Positions 27,965 to 34,975 of a DNA stretch of 45,969 nucleotides are shown here, piece after piece. The notes beneath the pieces were generated by a model. That model was not told the origin of the DNA. It saw only the letters and a list, made by a program, of their open reading frames with translations, and searched no databases. The stretch's first letter is position 1; every line of letters begins with the position of its first letter. The stretch is from an uncultured bacterium (lineage in GTDB: Bacteria; Verrucomicrobiota; Kiritimatiellia; RFP12; UBA1067), in contig CACYQU010000010.1 of assembly GCA_902776615.1 (NCBI GenBank), positions 1 to 45,969 of the forward strand, read 5' to 3'. The translations under genes were made by a program, and so were the position numbers.

Positions 27965-29355
27965 GACCGATTCCTGACGAGGAGAAATCCTCCGCCTGCA
28001 CTCTCTCCGACATGGAGATATTCATCTTTCCCGGGCTGATGTATTCGCTCGTGTTGGCCAACATGCTCTCTCCGCGCATATGGGCGTGGCGCGATTTGGA
28101 GTGGTTCGCGGGCATACGCGAGATGCGGCCTAAAAAGCGGCTCCAGCGTTTGCGTCAGCACATAATGGACAACTACACGTTCAATCTCGACCTCGATACG
28201 TGGGGGCTCACGCGTCAACATACGGAACTTGAGCGCTTTGCGCCGTTCTTGTCGCCTGACGATATTGCGAAGTCGAACGCTCTGTTTGGCTATCAGGGTG
28301 ATGTGTATTATTACGATATAGACATACGCCGTCACTTCGGCCTTGACAAGTACACGTCTGACACGATTCCGTATTGGAAGACAGAGACCGTCGAGGCGAT
28401 GGACGCTTTCCGCCACAAGGAGGGCCACTCCGTCGGCGCGGGGGAGTGTGTCTCGCTCGCCGGGCTCTACGCCGCTGCGGCATTTGTCGTGTGCGGGCTT
28501 CCGCTAGAGTCTATCTATCTCATGGCCACGCCGCTACACTCGCAGAACTTCCTTGATATCGACACTGGTATTCTTACGAACAACCGCCGCCTTGTCACGA
28601 AGGCGATGTGGGCGAACGGCACGGTCATATCCCAACAGGCTCGTCGCGCGCTCGAACACGAGCGCGTTACGATAGTTTCGCATTCGACCGGATACATCCA
28701 TCTGCTATATCCCGATGCCACGATAAGCCCCGAGGCTTATTCTGCCTTTTCCGACAAGCTTCGCCGATTTCTCGTTCCGCCAAAGGATGCGCCAGATCAA
28801 CGGCTTGTGGAGCCGCGTCTTCCGGATGCCTCGCGCGTGCGTTTCGTCGGTGAGGACGCGCCGCTCGCGCTCTCGCCCGAGATGGAGCGCACCGAGATTG
28901 CGGACCGCCTTGAATCGTTGCGCCGCTCGAACCGCGCCGCCGCGCTCGCGCCGTATGCAGGCCATGAGCTCGGCAAGACCGAAAGCGCGCCTTTTGTCAA
29001 GGCGGCTCTCGAACGCTCTCCAGTTTCGCGCCAGGCTCTGGACGATCTCCCGGAAGTCGAGGTGCTCGCGCGCATAGAAGCGCTGCCAAGCGAATCTATA
29101 TACGATGGAACATCCCGCCTCGCCCAGCCAGATGAAGTATGGAACTTTGCGCGCGGCGACGGGCTGGAGAAGTGTCTGCTTGCGGCGAACGCCGTCGGTG
29201 GTGACGCGATCACGGTTGATGGCGGCGTTGCTCGGCTTTTCAGAAGTGGCAAGCCGATATTCGAGGCTAAAACCACAAAGCGTCCCTTCGAATCGGAATG
29301 GCCTCTGCCCGGAAGTCGACCGCAGGCAAGCGCGTGTCACGCAAATGTGGTATAA
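27961..29355 (+). CDS. Putative transglutaminase-like protein
   Basis: The 464-residue protein has no clear signal peptide, although FIFPGLMYSLVLANML (22-37) is a hydrophobic stretch. The central segment resembles a transglutaminase-like papain fold: C163 in GAGECVSLAGLYAAA, H193 in ATPLHSQNFLDID, and D199 or D201, with spacing that fits a Cys-His-Asp triad. The C-terminal third is charged and unrecognised. It is the last gene of the five-gene set, joined to the VWA gene by ATGA. Its stop codon is embedded in the next promoter (GTGGTATAA). A peptidase, amidase or cross-linking role on envelope proteins is possible but is only inferred. Confidence 0.5.
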   Translation: MRPIPDEEKSSACTLSDMEIFIFPGLMYSLVLANMLSPRIWAWRDLEWFAGIREMRPKKRLQRLRQHIMDNYTFNLDLDTWGLTRQHTELERFAPFLSPDDIAKSNALFGYQGDVYYYDIDIRRHFGLDKYTSDTIPYWKTETVEAMDAFRHKEGHSVGAGECVSLAGLYAAAAFVVCGLPLESIYLMATPLHSQNFLDIDTGILTNNRRLVTKAMWANGTVISQQARRALEHERVTIVSHSTGYIHLLYPDATISPEAYSAFSDKLRRFLVPPKDAPDQRLVEPRLPDASRVRFVGEDAPLALSPEMERTEIADRLESLRRSNRAAALAPYAGHELGKTESAPFVKAALERSPVSRQALDDLPEVEVLARIEALPSESIYDGTSRLAQPDEVWNFARGDGLEKCLLAANAVGGDAITVDGGVARLFRSGKPIFEAKTTKRPFESEWPLPGSRPQASACHANVV

Positions 29356-29356
29356 T
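29348..29356 (+). promoter_or_regulatory. Extended -10 promoter for the Flp/Tad-like prepilin genes
   Basis: TGGTATAAT spans the TAA stop of the preceding gene (29353-29355). The next ATG (29364) begins 7 nt after the box, where transcription itself would start. Confidence 0.7.
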
Positions 29357-29363
29357 AGACTGC

Positions 29364-29519
29364 ATGAGGACATGTGGCAGGAAGGGGCAGACTATGGTCG
29401 AGTACGTTCTGGCCGTGGCGGCGTTACTGGTTGTGGCGACCGTAATGGGCTTCCTCGTAACTGCCGCACAAAAGTCGGCTCATCGGTCTGAAGCACTGGT
29501 GGGCGCCGATTGTCCGTAA
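29364..29519 (+). CDS. Short Flp-type prepilin-like protein
   Basis: The 51-residue protein begins with a basic leader and the prepilin cleavage pattern RKG|QTMVEY (cut after G8). E5 of the mature chain is followed by tyrosine, the EY signature of Flp pilins, and then a hydrophobic helix (YVLAVAALLVVATVMGFLV). The mature protein would be about 43 residues, very short even for Flp. It has no Shine-Dalgarno; the ATG is 7 nt after the -10 box. An internal ATG at residue 11 would destroy the leader, so 29364 is preferred. Processing would need a TadV/CpaA-type prepilin peptidase, which is not in the window. Confidence 0.75.
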   Translation: MRTCGRKGQTMVEYVLAVAALLVVATVMGFLVTAAQKSAHRSEALVGADCP

Positions 29520-29545
29520 AAAGCAGAAAAGAAAGGAATGACGAA

Positions 29546-29764
29546 ATGATGAAAAAGATGCGTAAAGGACAGACGATGGTTGAATATATCATCATCGTGG
29601 GGTTGATAGCTATCGCCCTGATCGGCGTCGTATCCTACTTTAGCCGTGCGGGTGCGAAGAAGTTCGCCGGAGCGACCGAGGCACTGTCTTCGGAAGAAGG
29701 CGGCAAGGCCAAGAGCGCCGCAGACAGTATCAGCTCCAACACCATCAAAGAGCTAGGCGAATGA
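29546..29764 (+). CDS. Flp-type pilin
   Basis: The 72-residue protein has leader MMKKMRKG and cleavage site G|QTMVEY with E5 and Y6. A hydrophobic helix (IIIVGLIAIALIGVVSYF) and a Ser/Ala/Lys-rich tail follow. This matches Flp/Fap pilins, the major subunits of Tad pili. AAAGGAA (29532-29537) lies 8 nt upstream of the ATG. It is the best candidate for the main subunit in this cluster. It shares the exact QTMVEY stretch with its upstream neighbour, suggesting duplication. Its stop overlaps the next ATG (ATGA). Confidence 0.85.
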   Translation: MMKKMRKGQTMVEYIIIVGLIAIALIGVVSYFSRAGAKKFAGATEALSSEEGGKAKSAADSISSNTIKELGE

Positions 29765-30240
29765 TGCATTCCGTCCGCTTGCATAGCGGACAGGCGATTG
29801 TCGAGACGCTGATCGCCGCAGTCGTTGTAGTTTTCGGCTTCTTGGCGCTTTTTCGCCTCTCGCACATGCTGACAGGCAAGATTCTTCTTGAACACGCCGC
29901 AATGCGCACGGCGCGCGCGAGAACTGTCGGCTTCAACGGTTTCATGTGCTGCAAATCCGCGCGCGTGGCGGCGATTCCTGTCTGCGGGCGGCGCCTTTGG
30001 CCAGAGGGCGACGAGTTCGACTATGGAATGGAACGCGCACGCATTCCCATTTACATGGCCACTCCAACACCAGCCGTAGCGCGCGGCGCTCTGGACTACG
30101 AGGGATGGGGGCGGCTTGCGATTGACGAAGGTGATGGTGGCGGTGCGAACGTGAGGCTTGTGAACGACTGGTTCGATCTCACTGGGAGCGCCGAGGTTGA
30201 AGACAATTGTTCTCTTTATCTGAACAACTACGGACTGTGA
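29761..30240 (+). CDS. TadE-like pseudopilin
   Basis: The 159-residue protein has a leader ending HSG and the pattern G|QAIVETLIAAVVVVFGFLALF, with E5 of the mature chain but no following tyrosine, as in TadE-like proteins. The segment LEHAAMRTARARTVG after the helix is also TadE-like (usual form: Q-x-A-x-x-A-A-R). The remaining ~100 residues are a soluble domain with several cysteines (CCKSARVAAIPVCGRR and NCSLYLN). It is coupled to the pilin by ATGA and to the following gene by GTGA. Confidence 0.7.
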   Translation: MMHSVRLHSGQAIVETLIAAVVVVFGFLALFRLSHMLTGKILLEHAAMRTARARTVGFNGFMCCKSARVAAIPVCGRRLWPEGDEFDYGMERARIPIYMATPTPAVARGALDYEGWGRLAIDEGDGGGANVRLVNDWFDLTGSAEVEDNCSLYLNNYGL

Positions 30241-31625
30241 AAGCGAGGCGCGGACAGATTGCCATTCTCCTCGCCGCCGCTCTGCTGGCGGTGATCGTGC
30301 TCGCTGTCATGAATGTGAGCGTGTTCCTCGCCGTCCGCTCGAAGAACCGCGTGATGAACGCAGGCGACGCGGCCGCGCTAGCCGTCGCCAAATATCAGGG
30401 CGAGCTGATAAATACAATCGGCCGGCTCAACATCGATCATCTCAAGGCGGCGCTGGCGGACGACAAAGAGGAGTGTGCGCGCATAATGTCCGAGCAGCGC
30501 CGCATATGCTTTCTCGGCCCGATTCAGGGAATAGCAATAGGCAACAAAGCCGCGCGCGACAACGGCGTCGAGCGCGATGCTTCTGGCGGCATGCTGCGCA
30601 TTCTGCGCGAGCATGTCATCGACGTGCGTCGTTCGTTTGCGGTAGATGCCGAACTCTATCCAGAGCCGTGGAAGGGGGCTTGGCTGGAATACGCCGATAT
30701 CCTTGAAACGGAAATCGGGGCTCTTGGCGAAGGACTTGTGGCCGGGCCGGACAACATCGAGTTCGCCAATGCATGGGAATGCTTCCCTCTTCTCAAAAAG
30801 CAGTTCTACAATGCAATCGCCGGACGCAGCTGGTGCTGGTTTCACTTCAACGGCGAATGGCTCCTCGACCGTGATTCTCACAATATGCCGCGTCCCGATT
30901 TTTCTTCGCCGCGCCGGCACGACAACTGCGAGATATATTCGCTGCACCTGGAGTTTCGCCCGATTCCGGCGATTGACGACGACTGGCGTGCGCTTGTGAT
31001 GCGTCTCACAAATTGCGATCCGGCGGATCTCGACAAGGCTGAAGGACTGATTGCGTCCGCCGAACAGGAGTGGGCGTTCTTCGACGGAATGTGGCGCACG
31101 TGGTGGGAGATGGATCCCAATGGCGAGTGGCGCTTCCCCGTGATCGGAACCGTAAAGCCGGAATACGATGTTAGAGGATGCGCGGCAATCTGCCGTGTAA
31201 ACGACAGCTTTGAAGATCTTGTAGATGGAGCGTCTGGCGAATCCTCGTGGATGGCTGCCGCCAAGCCGTTTGGAACGGTGACAGACTTGAACGACGCGCT
31301 AGCACCGGTTACGGGTCTCAAGGACTTTGTTACGCCAGCGTTCACCGACGTGCGGCTTGTGCCGGTCGATTCCGTCGGCGGCGCCGATCTTTCGACGGCG
31401 GATGCGGGCTGGGTCGATCACATAAAGGAGCATCTGCCAAGATATTACACTCACGGTGCTTATGCTTTGCCGTCGAGTTGCTGGTGGTGTCAGCAGTTGC
31501 GCACGTGGGAAAGCCCCGTCTTCCGCGCAAGCGGCAAGCACTGGCTCAAGCAAAACTCGTCCAGTTGCGTGCGGCCTGCAAACGGCCCATACGACGGAGT
31601 GGGAGGTACTCCACATGGCCACTAG
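30237..31625 (+). CDS. TadG-like pilus-assembly protein
   Basis: The 462-residue protein starts at GTG 30237 overlapping the preceding stop (GTGA). It has leader KARRG|QIAILLAAALLAVIVLAVMNVSVFL, without glutamate at mature position 5. The stretch SKNRVMNAGDAAALAVAKYQ after the helix is typical of TadG/TadE-G-like proteins (family form D-A-A-A-L-A-A-A). The large C-terminal part is rich in Trp and Cys and has no recognised domain; the VWA domain of longer TadG proteins is absent. An upstream in-frame ATG at 30207 would push the helix away from the N-terminus and is disfavoured. Confidence 0.68.
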   Translation: MKARRGQIAILLAAALLAVIVLAVMNVSVFLAVRSKNRVMNAGDAAALAVAKYQGELINTIGRLNIDHLKAALADDKEECARIMSEQRRICFLGPIQGIAIGNKAARDNGVERDASGGMLRILREHVIDVRRSFAVDAELYPEPWKGAWLEYADILETEIGALGEGLVAGPDNIEFANAWECFPLLKKQFYNAIAGRSWCWFHFNGEWLLDRDSHNMPRPDFSSPRRHDNCEIYSLHLEFRPIPAIDDDWRALVMRLTNCDPADLDKAEGLIASAEQEWAFFDGMWRTWWEMDPNGEWRFPVIGTVKPEYDVRGCAAICRVNDSFEDLVDGASGESSWMAAAKPFGTVTDLNDALAPVTGLKDFVTPAFTDVRLVPVDSVGGADLSTADAGWVDHIKEHLPRYYTHGAYALPSSCWWCQQLRTWESPVFRASGKHWLKQNSSSCVRPANGPYDGVGGTPHGH

Positions 31626-31872
31626 GCGCGGACAGGCCATGGTTGAGCTCGCCGTCGGGATGTTCGCGGTCGCGCTTGTCATAAGCGCGGTGACGCTTTT
31701 CACCGTTTATATCGTCCGTAGCCTGCGCGTGCAGAATTCGGCGCGAGGCTCTTCGCCGGAACCTGCCGAGCCAGTCGAATTAGATGAGTTCTCCGAAAAG
31801 TTTTTCACAGGAACCAAAACACTTAGCACAAAGGAGCGCGTCGCCATACCACCGACTGCGATACTGCAATGA
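31615..31872 (+). CDS. Small TadE-like pseudopilin
   Basis: The 85-residue product starts at ATG 31615 with GGGAGG (31601-31606) upstream and overlaps the preceding gene by 11 nt. The leader MATRRG is followed by QAMVEL, with E5, and a helix AVGMFAVALVISAVTLFTVYIV. A short acidic soluble tail ends the chain. It is the fifth prepilin-like gene in a row with a G|Q cleavage site. The Xaa-Pro peptidase gene follows with an ATGA overlap. Confidence 0.7.
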   Translation: MATRRGQAMVELAVGMFAVALVISAVTLFTVYIVRSLRVQNSARGSSPEPAEPVELDEFSEKFFTGTKTLSTKERVAIPPTAILQ

Positions 31873-32924
31873 AAAGAAAAACATCAGCAAACCTCTACCA
31901 GAACCGCCTTGACGCATTTGTAAAGCGCGTGCAGGCGATGAAGCTTGATACGGCTGTCGTGTACAATCAGGCGAATGTCCGCTCGCTGACGGGAGTGGAC
32001 TGCGATAATGCGGCGCTTGTCGTCGAAACGCGCGGCGACAGACCCGACATAAGGTTTTACACAGACTTCCGGTACGTGCCGATGGTCCATCGCGTCGCGC
32101 CGCAGCTGAAGGTCGCCGACTTGAAGCGTCTCAAGCTGAAAGGAGCGAATATCGGCTACGAGCCGACAATGTCGCATGCGCGCTTCCTCAAGATGCAGAA
32201 GGCGTCGCCCAAGGCGAAATTCGTCGATGTGGATGTCGAGGTGAAAAAACTGCGTTCGGTCAAAACTGCGGAGGAGGTCGAGAAACTTCGTGCTGCGGAA
32301 CTTCTCAACAGCGAGATATGGGCCGATGCGCAGAAGGAGTTCAAGCCGGGCATGACCGAGCTCCAGATGGCGCGCATCATCCGCCACATGATGATCGAGT
32401 GCGGCGAAGGCGAAGCGTTCGAGACGATTGTATGCGTCGGCAAGAACGCTGCGGAATGCCATCACGTGCCCGACGATACGGTTTGGAACGGGCGTGACGC
32501 GGTTTTGGTGGACATGGGCGTGAAACTCGACGGCTACTGCTCCGACATGACGCGCAACATCGTGCCCTCGCGTCCCTCGGCGCTCTACAGAAAGATATAC
32601 TCGCTCGTTCTCAAGGCGAACATGTGCGCTATTGCAGCCGCGCGTCCCGGCCTGACATGCGGAAAACTCGACCGCGTTGCGCGCAAGATAATCGAGGATG
32701 CTGGCTTCGGAAAGTGTTTTGGCCATTCGCTCGGCCATGGCGTTGGACTTGAGATTCACGAAACGCCCATGGCGCGCAAGGGCGACAAGACTGTTCTCGA
32801 GCCGGGAATGCTTGTCACAATAGAGCCTGGCGTATATCTGGAAGGGAATCTCGGCGTGCGAATTGAAGACCTCGTCCTCATCACAGAAGACGGTTGTGAG
32901 GTGCTTTCGCCAAGCCCGAAATGA
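31869..32924 (+). CDS. M24 family Xaa-Pro peptidase
   Basis: The 351-residue cytoplasmic metallopeptidase is of the PepP/PepQ type. A creatinase-like N-terminal domain (about 1-125) precedes the pita-bread catalytic domain with the five metal ligands D215, D226, H290, E319 and E333 (in [41 protein letters not shown] and RIED). It removes residues before proline or cleaves Xaa-Pro dipeptides; the two cannot be separated by eye. ATGA coupling to the prepilin genes suggests shared transcription rather than shared function. Confidence 0.9.
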   Translation: MKRKTSANLYQNRLDAFVKRVQAMKLDTAVVYNQANVRSLTGVDCDNAALVVETRGDRPDIRFYTDFRYVPMVHRVAPQLKVADLKRLKLKGANIGYEPTMSHARFLKMQKASPKAKFVDVDVEVKKLRSVKTAEEVEKLRAAELLNSEIWADAQKEFKPGMTELQMARIIRHMMIECGEGEAFETIVCVGKNAAECHHVPDDTVWNGRDAVLVDMGVKLDGYCSDMTRNIVPSRPSALYRKIYSLVLKANMCAIAAARPGLTCGKLDRVARKIIEDAGFGKCFGHSLGHGVGLEIHETPMARKGDKTVLEPGMLVTIEPGVYLEGNLGVRIEDLVLITEDGCEVLSPSPK

Positions 32925-32985
32925 TTTTTCGCCAACGTAACGGTGTGCATAAAACAGAGATTGTGCAGGATATGAGGTTAGTGCA

Positions 32986-33930
32986 ATGACGAGAATGCAG
33001 TTCATAAAAGGGGCTTCCGCGCTTGGAACGGTTGCTGCCATGCGCTGTGGGGCCGATGCAGACGAATCGATTGACGGTGCGATCGACTTCAGAACGGCCT
33101 TTCAGCGTGAGATAGACGAGATAGATCCATCCGTGTGGGCTTCATACTACAAGGCTGGCTCTCGGCTGGATGCCGAAATGGGGGCTCAGTTGCGCACGCG
33201 GCTGCCTGCGCTTCAGCGATACGAAGACGCATTCGATCGTGTTGTCGCGGAAATCAAGTCTACGGAAGTCGCTGACAAACCAGCCGTATGGCTTGTCTAC
33301 AACATGGGCATAATAGTGAAAACCCGCAGTTCGCTGTTTGCGGTCGATCTTCACCACCGCCGCGCGGAGGAGCTTGCCTCGCTTCTCGACTTCGCGCTCA
33401 TAACACACAATCATGGCGACCATTACACGGATCTTTTCTATCAAGCGATGGACGGTGCGCAGAAGAAGACAGTAATATCCAACTTCAAGGACAACTACGG
33501 TGCGCACTTTGGGAAGAAGCATCCGGGCGGCTACACTCGTGCGGTGAAAACGTTTGAACTTGGCGACGTGACCGTACGGACGACTTATACGGATCACAAC
33601 GCCTATCTGGAAGACTTCACCACCGTATTCGAGATAACCTGCGGCGACTTTACCATATATCATTCAGGCGACTGCTCGAACGCGGCGAAGCTCAAACCCG
33701 TATCGCCAAACCCCGATCTCTGGATTGTTCACCCGCTTTGCGGAATGAAACCTGTCGACGGAGCGCATGCAGTGAATCCGAAACTTACGGTCGTGGCACA
33801 CCTGAACGAACTTGGCCATGCGAAAGGCCGATGGCGCTGGACATGGGCGAACGGCGAGTCTGTGAAGGCTAAGCTTGAAGAGGCTGGCTTTGCGGCGGTG
33901 GTTCCGCTATGGGGCGACCGTGTGTGCTGA
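32986..33930 (+). CDS. Exported MBL-fold hydrolase with degenerate Tat motif
   Basis: The 314-residue protein has an N-terminal TRMQFIKGASALGTVAA, which matches a twin-arginine signal except that the second arginine is methionine. The metallo-beta-lactamase fold is shown by THNHGDHYTD (HxHxDH), a second histidine in TYTDHNAYLED, and HSGDCSN with the bridging aspartate. It most resembles the broad L-ascorbate-6-phosphate lactonase/UlaG-like class. Substrate unknown. It lies 61 nt after pepP with no clear promoter, and precedes two other exported hydrolases. Confidence 0.75.
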   Translation: MTRMQFIKGASALGTVAAMRCGADADESIDGAIDFRTAFQREIDEIDPSVWASYYKAGSRLDAEMGAQLRTRLPALQRYEDAFDRVVAEIKSTEVADKPAVWLVYNMGIIVKTRSSLFAVDLHHRRAEELASLLDFALITHNHGDHYTDLFYQAMDGAQKKTVISNFKDNYGAHFGKKHPGGYTRAVKTFELGDVTVRTTYTDHNAYLEDFTTVFEITCGDFTIYHSGDCSNAAKLKPVSPNPDLWIVHPLCGMKPVDGAHAVNPKLTVVAHLNELGHAKGRWRWTWANGESVKAKLEEAGFAAVVPLWGDRVC

Positions 33931-34012
33931 AGTGTCGTCGGCGGATGTAGCGAAAGGAGTCGTACGCATCGCTGTGCCGCAGGGCGGCTGTGCGGTGATT
34001 GCGAAGCCATAA
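33920..34012 (+). other. Short open frame, possible gene remnant
   Basis: In the frame shifted from the MBL gene, a 30-codon stretch starting at GTG 33920 ends in VVRIAVPQGGCAVIAKP. This looks like the last strand of a beta-sandwich domain such as ends many glycoside hydrolases (pattern V-x-V-P-x-G-G-C-x-V-I). It has no recognisable upstream part. It may be the relic of a deleted enzyme or chance. Confidence 0.2.
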
Positions 34013-34024
34013 ACGGAGGATGCA

Positions 34025-34975
34025 ATGTATAATGTGACCAGAAGGGAATTCATCGCCGCGCTCGCGGCCGGCGCGTTTGCTTGGTCCAGGGCTCTTGCGG
34101 AAGATTGCACGGAACTTTCGTGCAAGATGAAGGTGAGGCGGTATTCAGTCCCTGTGGGCGCGAGCGCGCCATTCACAGTTCTTCACATTTCCGATACGCA
34201 CATTTCGTTCGCGGATATCATCGACGGTGTGCCGCATCCGCGAAACGCCGCGGGGCGCGCGAGGTGCTTTCCTCACGCGAACGATGCTCTGAAGGCGGCT
34301 CTTGCATATGCGCGCGAACATGACGAGATGGTGGTGCATACTGGCGATCTCATCGATTATGTGAACGAAAAGAACCTTGCCGCAGCGAGGATGTGGACTA
34401 GTGCCTCCCGCGGTGGAATAATTGTAGCTGGCAACCATGAATACTGTCAGATGGTAGGCGACGGAAAGACTGAGGACGAGTCGTACAAGGCCGAAACGCG
34501 CTTTCGCGTTCAGGCGGCATATCCGGACAATCTTCTCTTCTCGTCGCGCGTCGTGAACGGCATCAACTTCATTTCGCTCGACAATGTCTATTATTATGTT
34601 CCCGCTGGAGTCCCCGAGATGTTTGAGGCGGAGGCGGCGCGAGGGCTTCCAATCGTGGTGTGCTGTCATGTGCCGTTCTACACACCCGAGATATACAAAG
34701 CTGTGACGCAAGGCGACATGACGCGTCCGCCGTATCTTTGCGGCGTGCCGGACGCGATGGTCGATCGCGTGAAAGACCCGAGACGCCGCAAGCAACAGCG
34801 CGCCGACGCTCGCACGCACGAATTCGTGGCGCGGCTCCGTAGCGAGAAACTCGTCAAGGCGGTGCTTTGTGGACATCTCCATTGGCCGCATGTTTCCGAT
34901 TTCGCGCCTGGCGTGCCGCAGTATTGCGTCGGGGCCAATTTCCATTACGAGGCATTTGAACTGGAGTTCTGCTGA
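34025..34975 (+). CDS. Tat-exported calcineurin-like phosphoesterase
   Basis: The 316-residue protein has a twin-arginine signal (TRREFIAALAAGAFAW, cleavage near ALAED). The metallophosphoesterase motifs come in order: HISDTHISF, HTGDLIDY, VAGNHEYC, CCHVPFYT and CGHLHWPH. The start has GGAGG 7 nt upstream. It differs from the Tat phosphoesterase at 4414 in lacking a fibronectin-like domain. Its stop shares one base with the following glycosidase start (TGATG), so the two are cotranslated. The substrate is unknown; a sugar-phosphate or nucleotide is possible given the neighbour. Confidence 0.85.
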   Translation: MYNVTRREFIAALAAGAFAWSRALAEDCTELSCKMKVRRYSVPVGASAPFTVLHISDTHISFADIIDGVPHPRNAAGRARCFPHANDALKAALAYAREHDEMVVHTGDLIDYVNEKNLAAARMWTSASRGGIIVAGNHEYCQMVGDGKTEDESYKAETRFRVQAAYPDNLLFSSRVVNGINFISLDNVYYYVPAGVPEMFEAEAARGLPIVVCCHVPFYTPEIYKAVTQGDMTRPPYLCGVPDAMVDRVKDPRRRKQQRADARTHEFVARLRSEKLVKAVLCGHLHWPHVSDFAPGVPQYCVGANFHYEAFELEFC

